A program made the position numbers and the translations under genes. Under the pieces are notes generated by a model. It saw nothing but the letters and a program-made list of their open reading frames with translations. It had not been told where the DNA came from and did not search any database. A stretch of DNA of 64,000 nt from Chondrilla cf. caribensis. Lineage: Eukaryota > Porifera > Demospongiae > Chondrillida > Chondrillidae. Numbering within the stretch: the first letter of the stretch is position 1; each line of letters opens with the position of its first letter. The stretch is taken from NCBI GenBank assembly GCA_964020155.1, contig OZ026548.1, positions 3,589,897 through 3,653,896 on the forward strand. Direction: 5' to 3'. Below, in pieces: positions 44,431 to 54,949 of the stretch.

Positions 44431-45456
44431 ATGTCTTCCAAGCACCTGTCTCAGTATTTCCGTGAAAGGATCGTGCGCTTATGGATGAATGGATCTAGCG
44501 TCGCATCAATAGTATCGACGATGACCGACGAAGGGAGACCAGTCTCTGCAGTTACGGTTCGAAAGTGGATCTTCAGATGGGAGAAGACCAACTCGTTAGA
44601 AAGCCATTATCGTAGTGGGAGACCATCTACCATAACTAGCGAAATAGCAGCGTTTATGGACAGTTCGCTCGACGAAGATGATGAGCTGTCTTCTTCGGAG
44701 ATACGAAGACTGATTGCTAGGAAATTTGGCGTGAGTTTGTCGTCCGCAACTATCCGACGATACCTGCGAAAGAATCTAGAGTGGGTGGTTATTAGAACAA
44801 GACCAGGCCCCATGATTTCTAGCACTAACAAAGTGAAAAGATTGGAATTTGCCAGGATGTGTCTTAGCACTGATGACGACTTGGGCAATATTATCTGGAC
44901 AGATGAGTCATCAATTCAACTGAAGCGACATTGCCAAACCATGAGGGTGAAAGTCCAAAGAGAGAGGGAATACAAGCCAGTGCCAAAACATGCAGTTAAA
45001 GTTCATGTCTGGGCTGGAATTTCCATGCTTGGAGCAACAAAAATTTGTATATTTGACAAGATTATGGATGCTTCTCTCTATGTGAACATTTTGGAGGACT
45101 TTCTGTTGCCTTTTTTGGAAGAGACATTTGCTACCAAGACATATCGATTTATGCAGGACAATGATCCGAAACACACTAGTCGTCTTGCCAAGGCATTTTA
45201 TGAAGAAAAAGGCATCAACTGGTGGCCAACCCCAGCAAGCAGCCCGGATATAAATCCAATTGAACGAGTATGGAGTGAGCTAAAATACTACATTGCCCGT
45301 TATGTCAAACCCCTTACCAAGGACGAGCTTGTGCAAGGTATCAAGACCTTCTGGAAAGAAAGGATGACACAGGAGAAGTGTGCAAGGTATATTGCACATA
45401 CCCATGTGGTTCTCCCTAAAGTAGTTGAGGCAGAAGGAGGAGTCATGGGAGAGTAA
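44431..45456 (+). CDS. Tc1/mariner-superfamily DD34E transposase, intact
   Basis: 341 residues, a typical Tc1 length. Two helix-turn-helix units: residues 9-50 (RERIVRLWMNGSSVASIVST) and 88-112 (EIRRLIARKFGVSLSSATIR), joined by a GRPS hook at 63-66. Catalytic residues: Asp158 in IIWTDESS, Asp243 in RFMQDNDPKHTS, Glu278 in SPDINPIERVW, with exactly 34 residues between the last two. ATG 44431 starts 219 bp inside the left end. It binds the terminal repeats, cuts out the element and inserts it at TA. No stop, frameshift or missing catalytic residue. Confidence 0.95.
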   Translation: MSSKHLSQYFRERIVRLWMNGSSVASIVSTMTDEGRPVSAVTVRKWIFRWEKTNSLESHYRSGRPSTITSEIAAFMDSSLDEDDELSSSEIRRLIARKFGVSLSSATIRRYLRKNLEWVVIRTRPGPMISSTNKVKRLEFARMCLSTDDDLGNIIWTDESSIQLKRHCQTMRVKVQREREYKPVPKHAVKVHVWAGISMLGATKICIFDKIMDASLYVNILEDFLLPFLEETFATKTYRFMQDNDPKHTSRLAKAFYEEKGINWWPTPASSPDINPIERVWSELKYYIARYVKPLTKDELVQGIKTFWKERMTQEKCARYIAHTHVVLPKVVEAEGGVMGE

Positions 45457-45732
45457 TTTTATACTATTGTTAGGACAGTAACTGTAACTGTTACATTATA
45501 TTTTATTGATATTTAGTATTTTGATTTTTGATCATAATATTGGCCACGTCATGCCATGCCTTTGCGTTCTATGTCATCAATTGTGACCACAACTCTATTT
45601 AATTACCAGGAATATCACACAACCATGAATAGTAACAATACATTTAGCAGATGTATAATGTACAATAATAAAAGCAAAATGTAGAAGTTAAAATACGAAC
45701 TAAAATCAAAACCAAATAATAAGCACTGCCAG
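45457..45732. other. Convergent intergenic region of the transposon
   Basis: AT-rich 276 bp between the transposase stop and the BEN-gene stop. AATAAA occurs on the plus strand at about 45668, a possible polyadenylation signal for the transposase. Confidence 0.45.
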
Positions 45733-47359
45733 TCACTGTATGCTCCTCCCTCTGCTACGCCTCTTTAGCTGCCTACAACTGCTGTCGATAGCAACCCTGT
45801 ACGGCTTCCAAAGATCTTCGGTGGTATGTCCTGGCCGTACAGGGTACATGCTAAAAACGGCTGACTTCACAGCACTTAGCCGTTCTGGGGACAATCTTTT
45901 TTTCCCATAACGATGGTCTCCAGCACAATTAGATGTGGCCCGTTCCAACTCCGAATAACACGCTCGAACTAGCTGTACTGCGAAGTTACACTTCGAAGTT
46001 GCATCCATATAGCATTTGTCAATGACTGCCTTTTTAATGGTATAAGGAGGCCCAAGATGGTAGTCCTCCAGAACATCTTCCAGATGGACAATATCGCTAA
46101 AATCTTCTCTGTTGGTAGATGTGCATGGCGTCTTGACAGAATCATCAAAATGTCGGGATGGAGATGTACTATGGACGGATGATGATACTTGCTGAGGTGT
46201 GTGATGGGATGGGGGATATGAATGCAGAGGTGGCATAACGGGCGTGTACGAATGAGGGGTTGGTTGGTATACAGTAGGAATGTGTGGGTAATACTGAGGT
46301 GATGGTTGATATAAATAAGGGAGAGGAAGACGAGATTGTATGGGTGGTGGATAAGAATAAGTGGGATGTGGATGTGATTGAGGGGGTGGTGGATAAGAAT
46401 AAGTGGGATGTGGATGTGATTGAGGGGGTGGTGGATAAGAATAAGTGGGATGTGGATGTGATTGAGAGGGTGGTGGATAAAATTGAGGGGGAGGGGGTTG
46501 CGATTGAGAGGGTGGTGGATAAAATTGAGGGGGAGGGGGTCGCGATTGAGAGGGCGGTGGATAAAATTGAGGGGGAGGGGGTTGCGATTGAGAGGGAGGG
46601 GTGTTGGATAGAGAGGGTGGTGAAAAAGATTGAGAGGGAGGGGTTTGCGACTGGGAGGGTGGTGAATAAGATTGAAGAGGAGGGGGCTGTTCTGGTGATC
46701 CATACAAACGGCGGCTGGATACAATCGAATGACGGCTTGATTGCTGAATCCGCTTCACAGGTGATGGCCGATGTGATGTAGCTGGTGACGGTGGCAGTGA
46801 TCGTGCTACAGGTGACAGTGTGTTAGATAAATCACACAATGGTGTCCTGTTGCTTGCAGTTTTAGTGATTTCTTCCTGGGTCACATCACATGCAGGTGGA
46901 GGTGGTGTTCCACTTCCCAGCCATGGTGAATTGTCACTCTATAGGTAGGAGGATACAAGAGAAGTGAAGTGTACAAGTTTGAGACTGGTAAATGATATCA
47001 GGTATGTTGATAAAGTACAGATAGTTCTAAAGCCATAGTAACAGCGTACGCGTACTGGGTTAAGTTAAAACTAAAAATCTTAATTAATAACGAAACACGT
47101 CACTTGTTCTTACCTTAGAAGCTGATTTTTTCTTTTGTGTCTTCTTCTTCAGGGCCTTCTTCGACTTTGGAGGCTGCCAATCTAACAAGTCAACCACCGA
47201 TGCTCGGTAGCGCTTTGCGTATAGCTTGACCACGATTTCGTCGCCGACGGCTATCCCTTCCAAACTTTCTATTACGTGTTTGACGTTCACCCGATTTCTG
47301 GTCCCTTGGTCCTTCGATTCCAGCCATTCCACTAAAATCTCGTTCGCTTTCCTTGGCAT
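45733..47359 (-). CDS. Proline-rich BEN-domain protein, transposon cargo
   Basis: Two exons, 47359-47114 and 46938-45733, with a 175-bp intron (donor gtaaga, acceptor cctacctatag, phase 0); 483 residues. Residues 1-82: FALV-type opening (EILVEWLESKDQGTRNRVNV, VGDEIVVKLYAKRYRASVVD) then a lysine-rich stretch. This opening is common in BEN proteins. About 168-345: Pro/Gln/Tyr repeats (PPPPQFYPPPSQSQ). About 365-475: BEN domain (LGPPYTIKKAVIDKCYMDAT, FAVQLVRACYSELERAT, KKRLSPERLSAVKSAVFSM, LWKPYRVAIDSSCRQL). BEN domains bind DNA and repress chromatin. ATG 47359 lies 181 bp inside the right end. It could bind the element's ends or silence or protect it; a captured host gene is the other reading. 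Confidence 0.85.
46320..46620 (-). repeat. Coding tandem repeats in the BEN gene
   Basis: Three or more copies each of a 45-bp unit (SHPHPTYSYPPPPQ) and a 48-bp-class unit (PPPPQFYPPPSQS). The opposite-strand frames (VVDKNKWDVDVIEG) are mirror images of this repeat and not a gene. Confidence 0.9.
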
Positions 47360-47541
47360 TGCGAGCTCCGCGTTACTTTACTAAGATCGACTTCACACGT
47401 TGTGCGTCACGTATAATTGCATGCGGAAACGTGCGAATTCCACACTCGCGCTCGACACTCGTACGAGTCACGCACGAGACTCTCTAGCTATCTTCGTGTT
47501 AATCGCGTTTTAGGGGTAAGTTACTTTTAATCACCACAGTA

Positions 47542-47790
47542 AGTTCGCAAAGGATCTAGGTCACAGCAATTTCAAAGCTACAGCAAGCTGGCTGCAACAA
47601 TTTAGGTACAAAAGGGGATCGTTTCGAAAGTCTTACGTGGTGAATCAGCATCTGTTGATACAAGTGTTGAGGCTAATTGGAAAGCTAAGCTAGCAGAACT
47701 TTTGAAAGGACTATGTGTACAACGAAGATGAGACAGGGCTTTTCTACTAATGCTTGCCAAATCTTACACTTGCTTTTAAAGGTGAGGCAT
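47542..47790 (+). pseudogene. Tigger transposase CENP-B-type HTH, copy B
   Basis: Counterpart of 3941-4190: KFAKDLGHSNFKATASWLQQ, then a 1-bp deletion in the FKVRKG region and further indels. Ends at the hAT-like MITE. Confidence 0.65.
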
Positions 47791-47836
47791 ATCATGGGGG
47801 GGAAGTTGTCCAAAGAATGACCTACACTGCTGCTAG

Positions 47837-48333
47837 TGGGGTTGGGCGATAGTAATTTTTGATGCATATGATTATCGTGCAGCAAAATATCGCGAAATTC
47901 GATATTATCACGATATTTGACATACTAATAATAATAACCAAATATGTCCAAACTACACTTTCTAGTTATTAAATTATTCTCGTTTCGACTAACTCGTTTG
48001 ATAATATGTGTCATTACGCGTAACCGCAACAATAGATTTATATTATGCGAGAAAACATGGCCGATTTCGAAACGTGGAGAATTTGAAATTGGGTTAGAAT
48101 TCGAGTGCAACAGCTTCGACAACCATTAAAATTTCAGCGAAGGATCTTTTAAACCTAAGAAAGACTTCCTAATAATTCAAGTACAGGGGTCGGCAGTGCT
48201 ATTGCTTCACACCAACTGCGATATATCATCAATAATTATGATATATCGCAGGCTGGACAATCACTCGCGATACGATAATTGTGTAAATCATTATCGCGAT
48301 ATCATTGTATAACCGGTATATCGCCCAACCCTA
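47837..48333. mobile_element. 497-bp hAT-like MITE, copy B
   Basis: Same ends and the same 8-bp gctgctag duplication (47829-47836, 48334-48341) as 4246-4741. Confidence 0.85.
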
Positions 48334-48588
48334 GCTGCTAGGTGCCAATATGGATGGATCTGACAAGATAAAGCCCCTTATCATTGGGAAATCAGCCAAA
48401 CCCAGATGTTTCAGAGGAAGTGGAGAGATACCTCTCCCGTATGAGAATAAGATACAAAATCTGAAGGGCTTGGATTGTTGGTGAACTTTGAACCTACACC
48501 TTGTGGTACATCTATTAAAATAACTCACAATGTAAACAATTGGAAGAATCACACAATATCATGCTAGTATTATCCCAACACACTGTAC

Positions 48589-48711
48589 CTTCAGTTGACT
48601 GCATTTTCAGTGATCAAGAGTCAGATTCAGGCAAACCACCTGGAAATATACCTTGTCCAATAGGAGAACACTGTGTGCTTGTATCCCTGGTAGGTAGCAC
48701 TTGCGAAGTAC
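48589..48711 (-). pseudogene. Diverged duplicate of the phase 1-1 exon, copy B
   Basis: Counterpart of 5329-5451, with the same splice borders and the same in-frame TGA, so the stop predates the segmental duplication. Confidence 0.45.
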
Positions 48712-48845
48712 CTGTACATTCAGAAAACAACAAACCAACTTGAATGCAAAAGTGTGTATGGGAATAAAATTATGTAAAAACACAAATGCATCCATGCACA
48801 AGGCCATAGGAACCATTTGAAAAGTAGTAAGGCTGTATAAAATAA

Positions 48846-48963
48846 TTTTTGCTCACAATAGCTCATACTAACATACTAGCCTAGATACCCTTTTACTGTA
48901 TAATAATTTGAGTGATGACATTCTTCTTACTTGCAGTAGTAGTAGTAGTAGTAGTAGTAGTAG
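48846..48963. repeat. Dispersed ~100-bp repeat and (AGT)n run, copy B
   Basis: Counterpart of 5588-5705. Confidence 0.75.
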
Positions 48964-49154
48964 CTGACTAGTTGATCAGTGTATACTACTGAATGGTATA
49001 CAGTATAAGTGAATCCGGAATTTGCATGCATGTGTTAAGACATATCGTTAAGATATCACATATTAGTGACGAGGATTAACTCAGCATAGCAACTCATGGA
49101 ACCACTGGACCCTTTCAACAGGGAAAGTAGGATTGGACATCATACACAGAGCAT

Positions 49155-49580
49155 TTGGAACAGTATTTTGCTACAAATAATGTCCAAACTTCTGTCATAC
49201 AGCGCGCAATACTGCTTAGTTCATGTGGAGCGTCAACTTATCAAGTGATACGGAACCTGACAGCTCCAGACAAACCGACTGATCAGACATTAAAAGAGAT
49301 TGTCGCACTGGTCAAAGACCATTATTGCCCTCCACCATCAGAAATAGTACAGAGATTCACTTTTTAATACCAGATCCCAAAAGGGAAGGAGAAACTATTG
49401 CAGAATTTGTAGTGGAACTACGCCAGTTATCAGAACACTGCACGTTTGCTGACACCTTAGATGACATGCTCAGGGAAAGAGTTGTCTGCGGAATAAAGGA
49501 TGCCCACTTACAAAAGCAACTGCTGGCAGAATCAGATCTCACTTTCAAGAAAACATTCGAAATTTTTCCAATCAACTGAG
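49155..49580 (+). pseudogene. gypsy gag (plus element), copy B
   Basis: MEQYFATNNVQTSVIQRAIL..., then after a frame change IPDPKREGETIAEFVVELRQ and LLAESDLTFKKTFEI. The second segment is open here, where copy A has a stop, so this copy is slightly better preserved. Confidence 0.75.
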
Positions 49581-49811
49581 TTGGCCGCATATAATGCTCA
49601 CAACCTGCAGGTTGGGAAGGACCGAAAATCCAGAGGAAATGTCATGGCAATACAATCTGGAAGAGGACCATCCAGATCAGCAACCACTCTACAGCGTTAG
49701 CCAAAGCATCCACCAGGAAAGAAACAAAAGAGTCTTGTTACAAAGACACATCAATTAGCCTCAGACATCAGCTCTGGGGATGAGGAAGATGTTGTTGCAG
49801 TACTCCTTAGG

Positions 49812-50149
49812 ATGTTGTCTACGAAGGTAGCACCCATCCAGGTAGTGGTGAACCTGGACAGATCGGATGTAACCATGGAGGTGGACACCAGAGCATCCGT
49901 ATCGGTGATGAGACCATGTTTCAGAAGCTGTGGGAGGGAAACCGCCCAAAACTCAACCCCACAAATGTCAAGCTTAAGACTTACACAGGAGAACACTTCA
50001 AGGTGTTAGGAAGCATCATAGTTCAAGTAAAGTATCTGGAGCAGACAGAAGCCCTAAGTCTCTTGATAGTTGGAGCTAGGGCTGGCCCTACCTTGCTGGG
50101 AAGGGACTGGTTAAAGCACATACAATTAGACTGGAACCGCATTTCCTAA
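49812..50149 (+). pseudogene. gypsy aspartic protease (plus element), copy B
   Basis: DVTMEVDTRASVSVM (catalytic loop with Arg for Gly), then LLIVGARAGPTLLGRDWLKH. Inactive for the same reason as copy A. Confidence 0.75.
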
Positions 50150-50235
50150 TTGTCGAGCAGTAGCCCCCTCACGCTGGAGAGCATCTTACAGCAACACACA
50201 GCTATCTTCAAAGAGGAGTTAGAAGTTGTAATGGA

Positions 50236-51375
50236 GTGATTGCCAAGATTCATGTAGACCCCCAAACAACACCCAAATTTTGCAAAGCTCGTCCAGTCCC
50301 ATATGCTTTGAGAGGGAAAATATATCAAGAACTAAAAAGGTTGGAGAAAAATGGCATCATTAAACCTGTAGAGTTTGCAGAATGTGTAGCACCAATTGTG
50401 CCTGTATTTAAGCCAGACAGATCAGTTCGCATTTGTGATGACAACAAAAACCACAGTAAATCAGGTGGCAAGATTGGATACGTATCCCCTTCCTCACATA
50501 GAGGATATATTTGCATCATTGGCTGGAAGAAAACACTTCAGCAAGTTGGATTTAGCTCATGCGCATACCTACCAGCAAGTTCAGTTGACCGAGGAATCAC
50601 AAAAATTGGTCATGATCAATATACGTAATGGATTGTACGGAAGGTACTCTACACGGAGTAGAAAATGTCACCGTGTACCTGGATGACATCCTCCTCACAG
50701 GCTCTACAGAGGTAGAACGTTTACACCATCTGCAGGAGGTTCTAGCCAGGCTGGAGAAGGCAGGAATCAGATTGAAGAGGGACAATGTGACACAGTTAAG
50801 ATCCTTTTTGGGACTTTTCAACTACTATAGCAAGTTCCCTCCTCATTCATTAAGTTTGCTAGCACCATGCACTTTACCAGTTGCTCCAGAAAGCCCAAAA
50901 GTGGATATCGGGTTTGGGGAGAAGCCCAAACAAAGGCCTTTCGGGAAGCCAAGGAAGCTCTGAAGTCATCAAAGGTGCTAACACACTATGACCCAGATCA
51001 AGAACTCATTCTTGATTGTGACGCATCGCCATATGGAGTTGGAGCAGTCTTATCGTGTCCAGGACGGTTCAGTGATACCAGTGACATTTGCCAGCAGGTC
51101 ACTAGCGCCAGCAGAGAAGAAGTATGCCCAACTGGACAAGGAAGTACGTGCCATCATCTTTGGAGTGAAGAAATTTCATCAATACTTGTCAGGTCGCAAA
51201 TTTACCATCCACTCAGACCATAAGCCATTGCAACACATTTTTGATGAAAATCGTCCAGTACCGACAATGTCCTCTGCTAGGATCCAAAGGTGGGCCTTAA
51301 CAGTAAGTGCATACAACTACACCATTGAGTACAAGCCAAGGTCCCAGCATGCCAATGCAGACCTGTCGAGCTGAT
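50236..51375 (+). pseudogene. gypsy RT and RNase H (plus element), copy B
   Basis: GKIYQELKRLEKNGIIKPVE, SKLDLAHAHTYQQVQL and VTVYLDDILLTGST (an intact YLDD box, where copy A has HLDD). A 65-bp deletion at about 50640 removes motif B. RNase H: KYAQLDKEVRAIIFGVKKFH and SDHKPLQHIF. Several frameshifts. Confidence 0.8.
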
Positions 51376-51399
51376 TACCCCTACCTGACTACCCTGCAA

Positions 51400-51840
51400 A
51401 AGTTTTAGTGTTACCTCGGCCTATACCATCACCAAGCTTCAAGCTATGTTTGCCACTCACAGCCTACCACAGATTGTTGTATGAGACAATGGTACTGTCT
51501 TTACAAGTGCAGAGTTTCAAGAGTTTATGTCCAAAAATGGTATTCATCACCTAACATCATCATTCCATCCCTCATCCAATGGACTGGCTGAAAGGTATGC
51601 ACAGACTTAAAAATTACATAAAAAGAGCAGCCACAGATGATCTTCAAAAGCAACTCTCAACCTTCCTACTATGGGATAATTCTACCCCTCACACTACAAC
51701 AGGAACCTCCCCAGCACAGTTACTGATGGGTCATCGGCTCATCACACATCTACACCTTATGCACCCGAGTATCTCAGACAGAGTGCACAAGCCCATCAGA
51801 AACAGCACCATGATCAGCACAGTAAAAAGCACCACTTAAA
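51400..51840 (+). pseudogene. gypsy integrase remnant (plus element), copy B
   Basis: TITKLQAMFATHSLPQIVV, a TGA, then [14 protein letters not shown] and [14 protein letters not shown]. The zinc finger and first catalytic Asp are missing, as in copy A. It ends RVLWDSPR-stop, just before the exon at 51887. Confidence 0.75.
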
Positions 51841-51886
51841 CAATCTACGGGTACTCTGGGATAGTCCACGCTGAAAAGAGGCTCAC

Positions 51887-52115
51887 CAGTCGCTATTGTT
51901 AAGATGGTGTATCGAATTGTCGTCATTTTGGTTGTGATTGCCTCCTGCTTCTTGGTCATTCTCGTGGGCTAGTGGCTCAAACTGGTACGATTGTAACCCA
52001 AGAATCCCCGAATCCTCGATAGAACCCTCATATGTATCAGCGGAGCATCCGTTTTCGGTGTATGAAGACGACTGGAATGATATAGCAACCTTGAAATCGG
52101 CTTTTTTTCTCTCCT
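51887..52115 (-). CDS. P2X7-type zinc-domain gene exon, copy B
   Basis: Counterpart of 8618-8877: KKADFKVAISFQSSSYTENG, then YQFEPLAHENDQEAGG and HHLNNSDW, with the donor gtgagc (gtaagc in copy A). The reading frame is kept, while the sequence upstream of KKADF differs. No ATG is visible at the position used in copy A. Confidence 0.4.
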
Positions 52116-52298
52116 CGCCTCCTCTCTTCTCGTGACGTCACGGCCTAGATTCACTTTTTTCAACTGGAAGACTGGAAACACCCACGCATAATTGTTTTTT
52201 TGGTGACTTTGTGCATGCGCTTATACCTCCCCCACCGAGGACCAAATCCCCATAAAATGGGCATCATTGGGATTGTCTCATAGAGTACTATCCATTTG

Positions 52299-52904
52299 TC
52301 AAATAAAAAAAATGCGATAGTGGACCTTTAAGGGCTTCATGAACTTTTCGGCTTCAGCATTAGCTTGTGGCCAGTTTGGTGTTGTCCTCTGATGTCGAAT
52401 ACCTTGCTCTTCCATAAAGGTCTTGAAATCACGGCTAGTGAAAGGTGGGCTGTTATCACTTCGTAAATTCCTTGGTATGCCATGCATTGCAAAAATTTGT
52501 GCCAACTTGTTAATTGTGGTCTTTGCCGATGTGGAATGTACTATGTCTACCTCTGGGAACCTGGAATATGCATCTATTACGACTAACAGGTATTCACCTG
52601 TTAAAAATGGGCCACCGAAATCAATGTGGACAGTATGCCACAGTTCAGGAGGCAATGGAGACATTTGTAGTGGATTGGGATGCAGATCTGGACCATTTGC
52701 TTGACAAGCCAAACACTCTCCGACCACTTTCTTCACCTCTTCATCTATTCCTGGAAACCAAATCTTCTCTCTAAGGAGCTGTTTGCTTTTAACAATGCCC
52801 TGATGGCCTTCATGTACAATGGCTATTGCTTGCTTTCTTAACTTCATTGGCATGACAATGCGAGTTCCTTTTAGAATCACGTTCGCATCGTCGTTCACCG
52901 TCAA
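52299..52904 (-). pseudogene. gypsy integrase (minus element), copy B
   Basis: It keeps the zinc-binding domain (IVHEGHQGIVKSKQL ... VGECLACQAN), the first Asp in VHIDFGGPF, the second in RNLRSDNSPPFTS and the Glu region WPQANAEAEKFMKPLK. It is open for 201 codons, better than copy A, but the C-terminal domain is replaced by foreign sequence. Confidence 0.85.
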
Positions 52905-53008
52905 CTCTTCTCAAACCTTGTAAAATTGTCTCAACTCTGTGTTGTTCACTCCTATCTCGTTATCCTGACACCTCGGTAAATCCCATTTGTCTTTGCGAAT
53001 AAGATCTG

Positions 53009-53251
53009 CTATAACTTTTGGAGCGTGGTGTCTTCCTTTGTTGCTGCCTCAATCTCACTCAACGACATTGCCTTTGGAACTGCATGATCAGATAGGAAGT
53101 TGACATAGCGTGATGCCCTTTTTTCCTCATGCTGAATTGTGTCTTGACTAGGATCTAGGATGCCTTGATAAAAAGTCGGATGGATTGCTGATTCCTCGGG
53201 TGTGGACAATGGAGAAATCATAATAATTATTCTTGAAGACGTAAATTCCAT
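53009..53251 (-). pseudogene. gypsy RNase H-integrase linker (minus element), copy B
   Basis: FYQGILDPSQDTIQHEEKRA and MSLSEIEAATKEDTTLQKL match the spacer of copy A. Frameshifts lie on both sides (for example at about 53012 and 53222). Confidence 0.6.
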
Positions 53252-54198
53252 CTTTCGATCCTAGCTGGTGGCTTTGACTTGGGATTGCTGAGTATCAACT
53301 GAATTGGCTTGCAATCCGTAAGAAGCGTGAAATGCCCTCCATACAAATACATATGGAGACGCTCTACTGCCCAGACTATAGCAAGTACTTCTTTCTCTGT
53401 TTGCGAATATCTCTGCTCTACTGGAGATAGTGATCGGCTAACAAAGGCAACAATCTTGTGGTCGTCTTGTCCCTCTGTATGCTGCAACAGAATTGCTGAG
53501 AGGCCCCATGGAGACGCATCAGAAATGAGCTCTGTCTGCTTGTTCTTGTCAACATAGGCCATGACAGTGGTACTTGTGAGCAAATCCTTCATCTTTTGAA
53601 ATGCTTGCTGCTGTTGCTCTCCCCATACAAAACGGTTGTTCTTTTTGGTCAATTCTCGCAAAGGCATCGCGACATCACTAAAATTTGGGATGAACTTGGT
53701 ACAATATGTAGCCATGCCAAGGAAGCTTCTCACTCCACTTGCCGACGTTGGTGGTGGAGCATCGTAAATTGCCTGGACCTTTGCTGGATCCGGTGACACT
53801 CCGGCGGACGAGAATACGAATCCAAAAAATGAAAGTGTACTCTTGCTGAACTCGCATTTCTTCTTGTTGAAGGTCAGCCCCATCTTGTTAAACTGCTGGA
53901 AAACCGCTTCTAGTGCCTTGTCGTGCACTTCTTTGGTCTTGCCAAAGACAATGATGTCGTCGCTCACATTCATGGCATTTGGGATGTCCCTGATTTGACC
54001 GCCTACCACCTTCTGGAACAATTCACCTGCCGAATTTGTCCTGAAGTTTAATCGTGCAAATCTCCTCAAGCCTTTGTGCGTTGCAAAGGTGGTGATATAC
54101 CTGCTTTCTGGTGCAAGTGACAACTGGTGATATCCAGACCTACGGTCAAGCTTGGAGAATACTGTATCACCGTTGAGTGCGTGAATGAGATCATCCAC
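53227..54198 (-). pseudogene. gypsy RT and RNase H (minus element), copy B
   Basis: 323 open codons: TVFSKLDRRSGYHQLSLAPE (motif A), NVSDDIIVFGK (motif C, with VSDD instead of the usual YxDD), KKKCEFSKSTLSFFGFVFSS, SFLGMATYCTKFIPNFSD, then RNase H ELISDASPWGLSAIL and SQTEKEVLAIVWAVERLHMY. It is the better-preserved RT of the two copies. The unusual motif C and upstream frame breaks argue against activity. Confidence 0.85.
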
Positions 54199-54268
54199 TG
54201 TTGGCGTTGGGTGACGCTCTCTGAGGATAGCTTTGTTGGCCTCTCACATATCCACACACAGACATATT

Positions 54269-54616
54269 TCACCATTTTTTCGGAATGACGACTAATGGTG
54301 AAACCAAGGGAGTTGGACCTTCCACTGGTTCAATGATACCCTGTTGCTCTAATCTTTGAAGCTCGGATGCAACTTGTCGTCTTAAATGGAAGGGTATTCT
54401 TCTTGCTGGCTGTGTGACTGGTACTACTGATTCATCGATGTGCAACTTCACCTCAAAATCTTTCAATTTCCCAATGCCCTCAAAGAGACCTGGATACCTT
54501 CCTGCTATGTGGTGACCTGTTGAAATGGCATTAATATTGATGTCGACTATGCCCAGGGCAAATGCTGTTGTGAAGCTGAGCAGTGACCCGTATGCTCCTT
54601 GTACCACATGGATCAT
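54269..54616 (-). pseudogene. gypsy RT entry region (minus element), copy B
   Basis: RRIPFHLRRQVASELQRLEQ and GIIEPVEGPTPLVSPLVVIP, then a 1-bp loss in PKKWxNG shifts the frame. Confidence 0.75.
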
Positions 54617-54846
54617 TGTCTTGATGCTTTTGTCACCAACTCTGACGTCTTCATCAAATTTCCTATTACCGCAAGTTGAGACTGTGATCCATAGGTGAAA
54701 ATTTGTGTTGATGACGGTTGCATGTCAATTGGCATCTTCTCTGCCACCCTTCCGTAGGTTTCTTCGTCCATGATGTTAGCTGAAGCACCCGTATCAATGG
54801 TCATGCTAACTTGGATGCTACCTATAGTGACTGTGATTCGTGGCAC
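54613..54846 (-). pseudogene. gypsy protease (minus element), copy B
   Basis: VSMTIDTGASANIMDEETYG with an intact catalytic triad, but a 1-bp deletion at about 54664 shifts the frame before the flap half, which continues in the 54269-54616 frame. Confidence 0.78.
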
Positions 54847-54949
54847 TTTCTGCTTGCTGTGATTTCGGGTTACGATGTACAGATATTCTTCATCACTACT
54901 GCTGTAATCTGGTCTTTCTGTGTTGGTAGAAACCTGATGAACTCATGTC

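Larger units (their letters stand above)
44212..47539. mobile_element. Two-gene Tc1-type transposon carrying a BEN-domain gene
   Basis: 3,328 bp flanked by TA (44210-44211, 47540-47541). Terminal repeats of 25 bp, CAGTGGTGATTAAAAGTAAC... on the left and the same with one mismatch (CTGTGG) on the right. Subterminal inverted copies of ctcgtacgagtg (44284-44295, 47456-47467) and gaattcgca lie further in. It contains an intact DD34E transposase on the plus strand and an intact two-exon BEN-domain gene on the minus strand, converging at about 45.5-45.7 kb. The copy A counterpart of this TA carries a different MITE. Intact genes and near-perfect ends suggest recent activity. Confidence 0.9.
43699..48445 (+). 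mobile_element. Broken pogo/Tigger DNA transposon, copy B
   Basis: The left end CAGTAGAAACTATTTAACAC follows TA 43697-43698. Transposase pieces at 43922-44209, 47542-47790 and 48342-48445 match copy A. It is split by the 3.3-kb Tc1-type element and the hAT-like MITE. A deletion joined by short microhomology removes most of the DDE part (copy A 4850-5205). More frameshifts than copy A. Confidence 0.78.
49070..51880 (+). mobile_element. Plus-strand Ty3/gypsy relic, copy B
   Basis: Same structure as 5811-8610, with the leader tattagTGACGAGGATT at about 49062. It shares the protease Gly-to-Arg change and the integrase deletion with copy A, but differs in several later indels. Confidence 0.88.

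Noticed and set aside
46284..46781. Plus-strand frame VVDKNKWDVDVIEG and the second minus frame LIHHPLNHIHIPLI over the BEN gene
   Set aside because: Both are shadow frames of the Pro-rich repeat. The frame with the BEN domain and matching splice phase is the real one.
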